Below are positions 1 to 8,218 of a stretch of 34,340 nt of DNA, one piece after another. This DNA is from Candidatus Peribacteraceae bacterium. GTDB lineage: Bacteria > Patescibacteriota > Gracilibacteria > JAHISY01. The stretch covers positions 1 through 34,340 of the forward strand of contig JAIPIJ010000006.1 in assembly GCA_021734705.1 (NCBI GenBank), written 5' to 3'. The first letter of the stretch is position 1. Each line of letters starts with the position of its first letter. The notes beneath the pieces are model-generated. The model made no database searches, had not been told where the DNA came from, and was given only the letters and a program-made list of their open reading frames with translations. The position numbers and the translations under genes are program-made.

Positions 1-1271
1 TCCCTCGAAATCTTAAACACATCCCCCGCGCCCATTACTAGTACAACATCAGCTTGGGACAAATTTTTCTGTAGCCAAATAACCGTTTTGGGAAAGTCTT
101 CGGTAAAGACGGTCTCCACTCCAGATTTACTGATCTCATCGGCCAAATCCTTTCCGGAAATTTTATTTGCCGAATCAGTCTCATCCCGCACCGCGTAAAT
201 ATTCGGGATCACGACTTGGTCGGCATCGAGGAAACTAACCCCAAGCTCCTTCAACATTTTTTGTGCACGATCCAGCTGGTGCTGTTGATAAACCACGATA
301 ATTTTTTTGCCAGGAAATTTCTCTCGCGCGGCCTCCAAGGTCGCTAGTATTTCGGTGGGATGGTGGGCGTAGTCGTCGTAAATCTGCGCGCCGTTGAATT
401 CTCCGCGATGTTCGAAGCGCCGCTCCCCGCCTGTGAAATTCTCGACACCTGCCCGGAATTTATCTTCGTCGAGCGCGAGCAACTCACCGACGATGAACGC
501 TAATTTCGCGTTACGCCGATTCATCTCGCCCGGAATCTTGAGCGCGAAATGCTCGAGCAAGTCACCTGCATCGAAGAAATGCGGCGCGGCCGCGATAATC
601 TTCTCTAGATTCGGTTCGTGCGAATTCGCAACCAACACTCCGTCATCTGGAATCCTGGCAGCGAGTTCGATGAAGGCCGATTCGTAGTCCGCCCAGTCTT
701 TGTAATAATCTAAATGCTCGGCTTCGGCATTTGTAACTACGAGCACCTGCGGTGTGAAATTGAGAAAGGCGCGGCGATATTCGCACGCCTCGATAACAAA
801 CCATTCGGACTTACCTAGTCGCGCATTTTTATCGCCCAGAATACTGAGATTCGTGCCAACCAGGCAACCAATATCCGCTCCGGCGCTCAGGCAACCAGCG
901 ACAATCAGGCTGGTCGTGGTTGTCTTGCCATGCGTTCCAGCGACTGCCACGACTTTCTTCTCTTTGAGAAATTCACCCAAAGCTTCCGGATAGGACAAAA
1001 TTTTCAATCCGCGCTTCTGAGCTTCTTGAATTTCCGGATTATCCGCCTTCGCAGCGAGCGTGTGAATGACCACTTCACAATCTTCGGGAACATTCTCGGT
1101 CTTCTGTGGGATAGAAAGCTCGAAATCTTCTTCGCGCAATCTCGCAATAATTGGAGACTCTTCTAAATCCGACCCAGTTACATTTTTCCCAGAATCACGC
1201 AAAAGCCGTGCCAAACCGGACATGCCGATTCCCCCAATCCCCACGAAATGAAAATTATTCTCAGTAAACAT
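1..1271 (-). CDS. murC: UDP-N-acetylmuramate--L-alanine ligase MurC (partial, C-terminus off window)
   Basis: MurC is the cytoplasmic ATP-dependent ligase that adds L-alanine to UDP-MurNAc, the first step of the peptidoglycan stem peptide. I read 423 codons on the minus strand from ATG at 1271 with no stop before the window edge. The protein opens with the Rossmann motif GIGGIGMSGLA (residues 11-21). It has the Mur ligase P-loop GTHGKTTTT (112-120), the MurC-type EACEYRRAFLNFTP segment, and DDYAHHPTE in the C-terminal half. About 423 residues are visible, close to the usual 450-470, so only a short tail is missing. The start overlaps the last 11 bases of the transposase gene upstream, so the two are probably co-transcribed and perhaps translationally coupled. 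The usual division-cluster partners (murG, murB, ftsQ) are not on the upstream side. Confidence 0.96.
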   Translation of the reverse strand, partial: MFTENNFHFVGIGGIGMSGLARLLRDSGKNVTGSDLEESPIIARLREEDFELSIPQKTENVPEDCEVVIHTLAAKADNPEIQEAQKRGLKILSYPEALGEFLKEKKVVAVAGTHGKTTTTSLIVAGCLSAGADIGCLVGTNLSILGDKNARLGKSEWFVIEACEYRRAFLNFTPQVLVVTNAEAEHLDYYKDWADYESAFIELAARIPDDGVLVANSHEPNLEKIIAAAPHFFDAGDLLEHFALKIPGEMNRRNAKLAFIVGELLALDEDKFRAGVENFTGGERRFEHRGEFNGAQIYDDYAHHPTEILATLEAAREKFPGKKIIVVYQQHQLDRAQKMLKELGVSFLDADQVVIPNIYAVRDETDSANKISGKDLADEISKSGVETVFTEDFPKTVIWLQKNLSQADVVLVMGAGDVFKISR

Positions 1272-1848
1272 CGATTAAGTTTGGATAATTTAGAGAAGTA
1301 TAACGCCAGCTTGGCGATAGTTCATGTTTAAGAAAATTTTCAACTGTGTAACTTAGACAATTTTCGAAATCCCGATCGCTACGAATAAGGTGGTCATAGA
1401 AGGATTTTTGCCATGAAAATTTAGAGAAGGGATGACGTTTGCCATATTTTTGATGGAAATTCTTGCTCTGTTCCCGTAGGCGAAGATCCACATCTTCGCC
1501 GTCTATTTGGCGCGATTTAGAAATCGCGCCTACGGGTTTTTGGATGTCTTCATTGAATCCAAATAAAACACGATTCGCGTCACGAGAAAAATTTCGTTTC
1601 AATGAATGCATTACTTTAGAAACATCTTCTTTGCCTCGTGGCTTCACCACCATATGAAAATGATCCGGTAATAAACAAAACCCGAATAGCTGAAATCCTT
1701 TCAATTTTTTACAAAGTTTTAATTCCTCAATCCACAACCTGCAAAATATCTCTTCTTTGAAAAACGGGGAATTATCTCTAGTCTTGCAGGTCACAAAATA
1801 TTCTCCACCCTCTTCGTAAATCCGCTTTTGAGAATTCCTATGAGGCAC
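1261..1848 (-). CDS. REP-associated tyrosine transposase (RAYT / Y1_Tnp family)
   Basis: This 195-residue protein has the HUH-nuclease layout of the IS200/REP transposases. The metal-binding HFH triad lies at residues 63-65 in PDHFHMVVKP, and the probable catalytic tyrosine is Y151 in KSFYDHLIRSDRDF. Family members act as single-strand DNA nucleases on palindromic REP elements. The start is GTG at 1848; a TAAAAT box ends 6 bases upstream, so the message may be leaderless. Residues 105-126 are encoded by a three-armed palindrome (1473-1536) between the two conserved motifs, which looks like an in-frame insertion. No terminal repeats or target duplications were seen, and the gene runs straight into murC with an 11-base overlap, so it appears settled in a host operon. 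All visible catalytic residues are intact. Confidence 0.88.
   Translation of the reverse strand: MPHRNSQKRIYEEGGEYFVTCKTRDNSPFFKEEIFCRLWIEELKLCKKLKGFQLFGFCLLPDHFHMVVKPRGKEDVSKVMHSLKRNFSRDANRVLFGFNEDIQKPVGAISKSRQIDGEDVDLRLREQSKNFHQKYGKRHPFSKFSWQKSFYDHLIRSDRDFENCLSYTVENFLKHELSPSWRYTSLNYPNLIDVY
1473..1536. repeat. Three-armed palindrome (REP-like) inside the transposase ORF
   Basis: An outer 7-bp inverted repeat (CCCGTAG at 1473-1479, CTACGGG at 1530-1536) encloses two complete hairpins. The first pairs GGCGAAGAT (1479-1487) with ATCTTCGCC (1492-1500) around a 4-base loop. The second pairs GGCGCGATTT (1509-1518) with AAATCGCGCC (1521-1530) around a 2-base loop. The whole can fold as a three-way junction in DNA or RNA. 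It is translated as residues 105-126 of the transposase. No second copy was found in this window. Confidence 0.8.
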
Positions 1849-1854
1849 CGATTT

Positions 1855-1860
1855 ATTTTA
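1855..1860 (-). promoter_or_regulatory. -10-like TAAAAT box before the transposase-murC operon
   Basis: TAAAAT ends exactly 6 bases before the GTG start at 1848, which would put the transcription start on the start codon. The box lies in the loop of a small inverted repeat (CCGAT 1848-1852 / ATCGG 1860-1864). No clear -35 was seen. Confidence 0.45.
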
Positions 1861-1874
1861 TCGGCAACTCTAAA

Positions 1875-4800
1875 TTAATACACTTTCTCCACCTCTACCC
1901 CGTCGAAAAAATAATTCAAAATTTCTTCGGCAGTTTTGCCTTCACGCGCCAAGCCAGCCGCACCTTTACCCGACACGCCGACACCGTGTCCGCGGGCATT
2001 AGCTGGGCAGCGCATCCCAGCATCAGACAAAGTTCCGCCGCAGCTCCACGGATCTTCGACTGCTTTGACGAATTGAAAATCCGCCACGTTCCAACCAGCT
2101 TCAGCAGCAGTTTTGGTGGTTCCGGACGAACTCGTGAAGTAAGGAGTTTTCACAACTGCGCCATCGTAAGTCACGACTTCCCCGCGCGTCGCTTCTGTGA
2201 ATTCCCGAAAGCTGCCGATAATTTCGTAATTGTAACCAAGGTATTGCTGAAATTCTGCTGGAGAATCAGATCCGTCCCAGGGTTTGCCCGGAAATTTACG
2301 ATGGGCTGCGTCAGTGTAATAAAGCGCATAACTGCGAGCCAGCAGCGCCATTAATTTTTTCTTCTCGTCAGGATCACTCGGTGCCGGTTCGGCGATTCCC
2401 GCTAGGTAACTCTCTAATGGCAATTCATTAATCACGACTAACTTATCACCAACCCGCCGAATCTCGAGCGTTCCGCGAAATTTGTTGTAATTCCAAGTTC
2501 CGTTCCAATTGGGATTACTGAAATTTGGAATTTCGAGAATCGTATCACCCTCTGGGAAAACCCGGTAGTACTCGCCGTCAGAAAAATCAGCGAGTTTAAA
2601 ATCGGCATAATTTCCGCGGAAAAGCGTCTGGCCAAATTGTTCAATCGCAAACGGCCCGCCGCCGAGCTCGATTTTGTCAGATTCAAAGGAAAGTTTTACT
2701 CGAATACTAGGCTCATCCGAACTTTCTGTGGGCTTGGCGAGCTCTTGTGCCAAGTTCTCAGTCTGAGCAACAATTTTCGAGTTCGGATTCTTAAACTCTA
2801 GATTAATTTCCTTACCGCGAATCCGACCCAAGCCACGTAGCATTGGGACAACCCGTAAAGTCTCGACTGATGCATCTGAGCTTTTTTGGACCACAAAACG
2901 AAAAGTACCAATTTCTCCAGCAGCAACGGATGATTCAATCAGCTTTGCTGGCTGCACACTCGAAAGCCAAGCACTGGTCGCCAAAACTGATGGCTCAGCC
3001 GGTAAAGTTTGTAGCACTACATCGCGTGAATTCCAGACTACGTTACCAGTGTTTTTGAGTTGTAGCTCAATCTCTGCTGTAGCGCCTTTTTCGAGAAAAA
3101 GTGTCTGAGGGTCTTCAAGCAATTCCCCCATCAAGCGCGCTGGATTGACCTCGACCAAAAAATCGATTGGTTCCATTTCCTTGATCTTGCCAGCCGTCCA
3201 ACGTGGCTGGAGCGTTAGTAAATATTTCCCGGCACGGGTTGAAGCCGTTACTGGGAATTGAATCTTAACCACGGCATTTTGGGCGACCTTACTGGGAACC
3301 GTCAGATCTTGGGTCCCAACTTTGACACCCTCGTTAGTCAGGATCTTCAGTTCAAAAGCTTCCGGGGTCCAATCAACCTGTGAAGTGTTACGGAACTCGA
3401 TTGATAAGTTTTTGGTTTCACCCGGTTCAAAACGCATTTGCGAACCGGCTGACTTACCCAGCAATTCTCCGGAGAACCTAGGCTCTCGGACGGTAACATG
3501 AAATTGCATACCGTAGTCCGGCAGGACGAGCCCTCCCCGGGCAGCTGGCTGAAATTCCAAATAATAACGGCCGGCCTTGGCTGGAGCAGTGAGATTCATT
3601 TTGAACTGGCCGTTTGATCCCGGCGGAGTATCTTCCTCGAGATAGCCGACAATTGCTGAATTGGTAAATGGCGAAATCGATCCGTCCGGAGTCTGCAGGA
3701 CCATCCGATTAGACCCACTCGCGCGCCAAGTAAAATCCGATTTATTGCGAATCGAAACGAGTGCTACGCCTGTGGTAGTCGGCGCAAAAGGCTGTGGTGG
3801 CCAAGTCGCTTCGACAAATTCATAATTAAGCTCAGTCGGCTCCAAAACATTTACAACCAGATAAAACTTACGCAGCTCTTCTCCTCCGATCTTGGGGATC
3901 AACCCAAAACGATAGCGACCAGGTGTAGCATTGGCAGCTAAGGGGATTTTGAGTACGGCTGTATCACCGCTCGCAACGGAGGACCCCAGTTCGACAGCAA
4001 ATTCTGATCCACCAGCAATCGTAACACCACCCTGATTGCGCCTGATTTCGGCTTTCGACACTAAGATCTGGCTGCCAACTGGCCAGGCTTGGCGACCAAC
4101 GTTTTTGAGGCGGAACTTCGCCACAGACTCGTCAAATGGTTTGAGATTGAGTGGTGAATCTTTTTCTAAGATACTGAAGTCGAAGTCCGCATCGGAGATC
4201 TTATTGCCACGCGCATAAGTCATCGCGTCAGATGCCAAAGTTGGCAAATAGCCATAAAGTGCATCTCCCGGACAAACCGTTGCCCCATAATCCCGATGGC
4301 CCACCAAATTGCGCGTATTTTTTCCGTGAAAATCAGCAAATTGGTCTAGTGGTAAATCGTAAAAATTAGCGAGCTCACCTAGCAGCCGCGCACCCGATTC
4401 TAGAGCCGAACCGCTTGGCAAAGCATCTTCGAAATTGCCAACGAAAGCCACACCGATTGTTTGTGTGTTGGCACAGTAGACGTGTCCCCCGATGACGTAA
4501 TCACCACCACTGCGGCCCTCGTAAATATTGCCCAACGGATCAACCAGGAAGTTATAACCAATATCACCCCAGCCACGTGTCCGCGTGTGGTAGTAATAAA
4601 TTGCCTGAACAATAATCTCGGCATCTTCCTTGTCGAACTTATTGTCCCCGTTGAGATCGCGCTCACCGCTTTCAGCCGAGTGATGAATTACAATTTTTTT
4701 AATCTCAGGCGAATAGGTCCTCGGCCATTGCAGCTCTTCTCCAACAGAATTCACAGAAATTCTGCGGCCATCAGTGCGAAATTCTCCGGGTGAATTTTCT

Positions 4801-5351
4801 TGCCAAGCTTCACATCTAGCGTTAGCTGAGCTTGAAGCACTCGCCGTTGCATCACTAAATTTAACCAGCAAGCCCTCATCCGCACCCCATTCTTCACGAG
4901 AGACGATCCCCAGCTCGTCTAGCTGGGCAGCCGCGGACGGAATCAAACTCCAGGGCTTGGCAACAGAAATATTTTTGGTTTCAACCTCAAAATCGTAGGC
5001 TCGGCTAGTTCCTGAGCCTTCAAGATTAATTTCAAATTTCCAAGCGTCCGACAGAGGCGTAACAGTAAAACCCGTACACTCCGAGTCATTGCACTCAATT
5101 CCCAGATCACGGGCAACCAGTTGGCCGCTACCGGCAGATTCGCGAAACCAAGCGCGTGCATCAACCTCAGCAGATCCGTCAAGCTGAAACTTAAAGAAAA
5201 AAGCGTTGAACTTCTCAGCCTCAAGCAGGGGAGAAGCAAAATTAGCCGAAGTTGAATCATTTTGAATCTCAACGACCAGAGTCTCAATATCAAAGCTTTG
5301 GCATGCAGAAAGCAAAAATAGTGAAAGTAGAACGAATATTGTTTTTTTCAT
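1875..5351 (-). CDS. Giant lipoprotein: N-acetylmuramoyl-L-alanine amidase (PGRP) + Ig-like repeats + SpoIID domain
   Basis: A predicted 1158-residue lipoprotein of the cell surface. I use ATG at 5351 rather than TTG at 5360 because it gives a clean signal, MKKTIFVLLSLFLLSAC, with lipobox LSAC (acylated C17). An amidase_2/PGRP domain (about 145-370) keeps the zinc ligands H223 (VIHHSA), H352 (GHRD) and C360 (TVCPG) with T7-lysozyme-like spacing. A calcium-loop-like stretch DLNGDNKFDKED (232-243) is inserted in it. Four Ig-like repeats of about 100 residues follow (roughly 402-504, 522-623, 641-737, 754-854), each with an N-x-x-x-x-W motif; they resemble NBR1-type or CARDB-type domains. The C-terminus (952-1157) is a SpoIID/LytB domain (NELPLESYLAGIAEP, ALLARSYALYY, GHGVGVSGKGA). 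SpoIID proteins cleave glycan strands after an amidase has removed the stem peptides, so the fusion may carry two successive steps. Substrates are inferred. Confidence 0.88.
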   Translation of the reverse strand: MKKTIFVLLSLFLLSACQSFDIETLVVEIQNDSTSANFASPLLEAEKFNAFFFKFQLDGSAEVDARAWFRESAGSGQLVARDLGIECNDSECTGFTVTPLSDAWKFEINLEGSGTSRAYDFEVETKNISVAKPWSLIPSAAAQLDELGIVSREEWGADEGLLVKFSDATASASSSANARCEAWQENSPGEFRTDGRRISVNSVGEELQWPRTYSPEIKKIVIHHSAESGERDLNGDNKFDKEDAEIIVQAIYYYHTRTRGWGDIGYNFLVDPLGNIYEGRSGGDYVIGGHVYCANTQTIGVAFVGNFEDALPSGSALESGARLLGELANFYDLPLDQFADFHGKNTRNLVGHRDYGATVCPGDALYGYLPTLASDAMTYARGNKISDADFDFSILEKDSPLNLKPFDESVAKFRLKNVGRQAWPVGSQILVSKAEIRRNQGGVTIAGGSEFAVELGSSVASGDTAVLKIPLAANATPGRYRFGLIPKIGGEELRKFYLVVNVLEPTELNYEFVEATWPPQPFAPTTTGVALVSIRNKSDFTWRASGSNRMVLQTPDGSISPFTNSAIVGYLEEDTPPGSNGQFKMNLTAPAKAGRYYLEFQPAARGGLVLPDYGMQFHVTVREPRFSGELLGKSAGSQMRFEPGETKNLSIEFRNTSQVDWTPEAFELKILTNEGVKVGTQDLTVPSKVAQNAVVKIQFPVTASTRAGKYLLTLQPRWTAGKIKEMEPIDFLVEVNPARLMGELLEDPQTLFLEKGATAEIELQLKNTGNVVWNSRDVVLQTLPAEPSVLATSAWLSSVQPAKLIESSVAAGEIGTFRFVVQKSSDASVETLRVVPMLRGLGRIRGKEINLEFKNPNSKIVAQTENLAQELAKPTESSDEPSIRVKLSFESDKIELGGGPFAIEQFGQTLFRGNYADFKLADFSDGEYYRVFPEGDTILEIPNFSNPNWNGTWNYNKFRGTLEIRRVGDKLVVINELPLESYLAGIAEPAPSDPDEKKKLMALLARSYALYYTDAAHRKFPGKPWDGSDSPAEFQQYLGYNYEIIGSFREFTEATRGEVVTYDGAVVKTPYFTSSSGTTKTAAEAGWNVADFQFVKAVEDPWSCGGTLSDAGMRCPANARGHGVGVSGKGAAGLAREGKTAEEILNYFFDGVEVEKVY

Positions 5352-5417
5352 CTTGAACAAAATTTTTATCCAAAAATGATTCTGCCAAAAATAATCTGGG
5401 AACTCAACTCTAGCTTT

Positions 5418-5446
5418 TTGCTTTCACAGGTGTGCAAAACTAAAAT
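5418..5446 (+). promoter_or_regulatory. Sigma-70-type promoter for the membrane protein / LCP operon
   Basis: TTGCTT (5418-5423), 17 bases, then TAAAAT (5441-5446). The predicted start of transcription is near 5453, only about 6 bases before the ATG at 5459. It lies in the short divergent region between this operon and the amidase lipoprotein. Confidence 0.6.
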
Positions 5447-5458
5447 GCTTCGGAATTT

Positions 5459-6379
5459 ATGAAATGTAGTGAAGTCATCCGTATCGCTTGGGGTCTCACA
5501 AATGCCAAAAAGGGACTGATCTGGTTCGGCGTAATCCCAGCTTTCTTTACTATGCTGGTTGGCCTCGGCTACCTTTCCTACCAATTTTTCGCTTTTGAGA
5601 TTTCACCATTTTTTGGGAATAAAAGTTTTGATTTCTCCAAAATTAAAGCTTTGATTTTTGGCTTCGCAGGAAACCACACCACCCTTTTAGTCATATTCTT
5701 GGTCGTAGCGATTATCGTAGTGCTGGGTTATTTTTTGATACCGCCATTGACCGAGGGAGGCCTGATCGGGCTAGTCTCAGCTTTTTATAAAAAGAAAGAA
5801 GGCGTACGCATAAGTGATGGGATTGCCATCGGCACACACCATTATCTAAAAATGTTTGAATATGGGATGGCGGTAAGCACTTTCAGTTTTTTCGAATTCG
5901 CTACTGTCACGTCTCTGAGTATTCGGCACCTGGGAATCCCAACCTGGCTCGTAATCCTCTTGGCGATTTTATTCTTTGTTTCCTTTTTATTAGGTTTCCT
6001 GTTTATTTACGCTCAGAATTTTATTGTACTCGAAAGTCGCGGTTTGATCGGCTCATTTAGCGGTAGCGCTAAGTTGGTGGTTTCTAACTTAGGGAAAACT
6101 TTTTTGATGTGGCTGCTAATGCTCCTAATTTCGATCCGGGTGATTATCAATGTGGTTTTAATCTTTCTGATACCACTCTTCGTGGCCTTCGTCGCCAATT
6201 TTTTCGTTAGTACAATTGCACTTACGCTTGGCATTATCCTCGCCGTTGTAGCTGGTTTTGTGGTCGTTTCAATCGCTGCCTATCTCGGAGGCGTGCTGCA
6301 TGTTTTTACTACAGCTGCTTGGACGATTACTTTTCTGGACCTGGATTACCAACGGGCTGAAAAATTGCTTGAAGAGTAA
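5459..6379 (+). CDS. Multi-pass membrane protein of unknown function
   Basis: This 306-residue protein is strongly hydrophobic, with about six membrane segments. Examples lie near residues 22-45 (VIPAFFTMLVGLGYL), 75-98 (TTLLVIFLVVAIIVVLGYFLIP), 160-185, 210-235 and 240-275. It has few charged residues outside short loops and ends in a soluble tail (DYQRAEKLLEE). I do not recognise a named family with confidence; the arrangement resembles CysZ/EI24-like or DUF4013-like proteins, but no diagnostic motif is visible. It is the first gene after a clear promoter and lies 23 bases upstream of the LCP gene, so the two are likely one operon and a role in the envelope is plausible. The ATG start gives an almost leaderless mRNA. 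Confidence 0.8.
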   Translation: MKCSEVIRIAWGLTNAKKGLIWFGVIPAFFTMLVGLGYLSYQFFAFEISPFFGNKSFDFSKIKALIFGFAGNHTTLLVIFLVVAIIVVLGYFLIPPLTEGGLIGLVSAFYKKKEGVRISDGIAIGTHHYLKMFEYGMAVSTFSFFEFATVTSLSIRHLGIPTWLVILLAILFFVSFLLGFLFIYAQNFIVLESRGLIGSFSGSAKLVVSNLGKTFLMWLLMLLISIRVIINVVLIFLIPLFVAFVANFFVSTIALTLGIILAVVAGFVVVSIAAYLGGVLHVFTTAAWTITFLDLDYQRAEKLLEE

Positions 6380-6402
6380 TTTGAAACTAAACTCCCCGCT
6401 CG

Positions 6403-7698
6403 ATGTTCCGAAAATTTTCCGCTTTCGTCCGTTGGGGTCTAGTTTTGATAGGTATTTATGTAGTCTTCCAAATTCTGAGCGGGTTTTATGCAATCGTCAG
6501 TGGAGGTAGTTTTCTAGACTTAGTTTGGTTTTTCGCCGGAAATCTGCACACTGATGCTGAAGAGCGAACGAATTTTTTGCTACTCGGAACTGGCGGTGAA
6601 AACACCGACGGCGGTGGCGGAGAGCTCACAGACTCTATTTTAGTCGCAAGTTACAACCATGAACTCAATACCCTCTCGATGCTGTCAATTCCACGAGATT
6701 TTTGGGTAGAGTCTGGAAACGGAATCGGCATGCGGGTAAATAAAATCTACGAATACGAAAAAGACCGGTTTGGCGATGAAGAAGAGGCTTTGGAATCGGT
6801 GGCAGAGATTGCTAGTGCGATAGTCAATCTGCCAATCCATTATTACGCCAAGATCGATTTCACTGCTTTCATCGACCTAGTCGATACAGTTGGGGGCATC
6901 AAAGTAATAGTTGAAGAGCCAATTGATGACCCCTTCTATCCTTGCGATGACCTGATTGAATTTTGCCCATTCTCACTTGCAGCTGGTATCCAAACCCTCG
7001 ATGGTGAGACCGCCTTGAAGTACGCCCGCAGCCGTAAAACTACTAGTGACTTTGACCGGGCAGCGCGCCAGCAGAAGATTCTCGAAGCCTTACGTGAGAA
7101 AGCTTTTGAAAATGATATTCTGACGAGCCCAAGCAAACTGAAAGACATCTGGGATATTTTCAATGCACGAGTCGAAACAAACTTACGCTTTCGCGAAATC
7201 CTGATGCTCGGAAAAATTGCTGACGAATTCGATAAACAAAATCTAGCCACAATCGTATTAAATGATGAACCGACGTTTACCGGCGGAATCCTCTACGCTC
7301 CCAATCGAGAAGACTATGGTGGAGCGGCAGTATTGCTGCCCAATGGCGACGACTTCCGCCGCATCCACGCCCTCACCGAAATTCTTTTCGACCATCCCAG
7401 CGCTGCAATCGAACAGCGCACCATCGAAGTCCTAAATGGTAGCGGACGCGGTGGCATCGCTGAACGGGCAGCTTATGCCTTGAATCGCTACGGGCTAAAC
7501 ACTGCTCGAATCAACAACTACCCTAGTGAAGACTTAGAAAAAACCACAATCTACATCTATGATGAAGGTTCCCGTGAAACGGCAGAACTCCTCAGGAATT
7601 TCACCGGCGGCGAAATTGAGTTCGGTCCTGTTGAGCTACGCCGAAGAGGCTTCGATATCTCATTAGTCCTGGGTGAAGACTGGCGGGAGATTGAATAG
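6403..7698 (+). CDS. LytR-CpsA-Psr (LCP) family glycopolymer transferase with LytR_C domain
   Basis: LCP proteins transfer lipid-linked glycopolymers onto peptidoglycan outside the cytoplasmic membrane. This 431-residue protein has one N-terminal membrane anchor (about residues 10-35). The LCP catalytic domain runs from about 55 to 235: LLLGTGG (59-65), TDSI with D77, SIPRD with R98 and D99, and the signature YARSRKTTSDFDRAARQQ (207-224), whose arginines bind the pyrophosphate. A LytR_C domain follows near 345-430 (IEVLNGSGRGGIAERAAYAL). Every family key residue I looked for is present. With manC, wecG, a GT2 enzyme and a Wzy-like protein also in the window, it is a likely final step in attaching a surface glycan. 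A hairpin terminator follows the gene. Confidence 0.93.
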   Translation: MFRKFSAFVRWGLVLIGIYVVFQILSGFYAIVSGGSFLDLVWFFAGNLHTDAEERTNFLLLGTGGENTDGGGGELTDSILVASYNHELNTLSMLSIPRDFWVESGNGIGMRVNKIYEYEKDRFGDEEEALESVAEIASAIVNLPIHYYAKIDFTAFIDLVDTVGGIKVIVEEPIDDPFYPCDDLIEFCPFSLAAGIQTLDGETALKYARSRKTTSDFDRAARQQKILEALREKAFENDILTSPSKLKDIWDIFNARVETNLRFREILMLGKIADEFDKQNLATIVLNDEPTFTGGILYAPNREDYGGAAVLLPNGDDFRRIHALTEILFDHPSAAIEQRTIEVLNGSGRGGIAERAAYALNRYGLNTARINNYPSEDLEKTTIYIYDEGSRETAELLRNFTGGEIEFGPVELRRRGFDISLVLGEDWREIE

Positions 7699-7714
7699 TG
7701 AGATATGAAATATT

Positions 7715-7743
7715 AGACAAGGGCATAACTCCCTTATCTTTTA
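7715..7743 (+). terminator. Intrinsic terminator after the LCP gene
   Basis: AGACAAGGG (7715-7723) pairs with CCCTTATCT (7731-7739) with one mismatch around a 7-base loop and is followed by a short T-rich run. It sits between convergent genes, 16 bases past the LCP stop, and could work in both directions. Confidence 0.5.
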
Positions 7744-7786
7744 TTCTGTTGTTCATTATTCTATTCGTCCCTTATTCCAACATTTC

Positions 7787-8218
7787 CTAGTGTCGGCCTC
7801 GCAGTTTGCGGTTTTTTTCGGCAATCCGTAAACGAGCCAAAGCCCGCAATAAAGCAGCCTGAGCTTCAGCAACCTCCGGTTCGGATTCGGCTTCTTCAAT
7901 AGCTTTCTGGGCGCGTTCACGAGCAGCTTCAGCTCGTTTGGCATCAATCTCTTCAACCCGTTCAGCTGCGTCAGCCAAGACTCGACACTCGTTTTCTGGA
8001 GTAAATTCGAGCACCCCACCTCCAGCAAATAGATAATCATTACCTCCACCTGCTTTTTGGATCGTCAATTCCCCAGCGTGGAGATTAGCAACTAGTGGTA
8101 TGTGATTTGCCATTACGGTCACTTCACCCAGCTCGGTCGGTGCAGTCAGCGCGGCAGCCTCACCCGAATAAAGTTCGCGCTCAGCCGACAAGACGGTAAG
8201 TTTAAAAGCTTTAGTCAA
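7787..8218 (-). CDS. atpC: ATP synthase F1 epsilon subunit
   Basis: The epsilon subunit couples and regulates the F1 motor. The 143-residue product has the family beta-sandwich (LTVLSAERELYSGEA, TELGEVTVMANHIPLVANLHAGEL, FAGGGVLEF), then the LADAAERVEEID turn and a long charged two-helix C-terminus ending in KNRKLRGRH. The frame is open further upstream to an ATG at 8299, but homology begins at KAFKLTVLS. I therefore place the start at TTG 8218, which overlaps the end of the small gene upstream by 8 bases and suggests coupled translation. No other ATP synthase gene lies in the window; the upstream neighbour is manC rather than atpD. The subunit is thus either separated from its operon or the operon is elsewhere. 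The start choice is inferred. Confidence 0.9.
   Translation of the reverse strand: MTKAFKLTVLSAERELYSGEAAALTAPTELGEVTVMANHIPLVANLHAGELTIQKAGGGNDYLFAGGGVLEFTPENECRVLADAAERVEEIDAKRAEAARERAQKAIEEAESEPEVAEAQAALLRALARLRIAEKNRKLRGRH

Noticed and set aside
394-1251. Several plus-strand open frames across the left end
   Set aside because: They lie antisense to murC, whose minus-strand frame is complete and carries all family motifs; the plus-strand translations are low in hydrophobic structure and match nothing.
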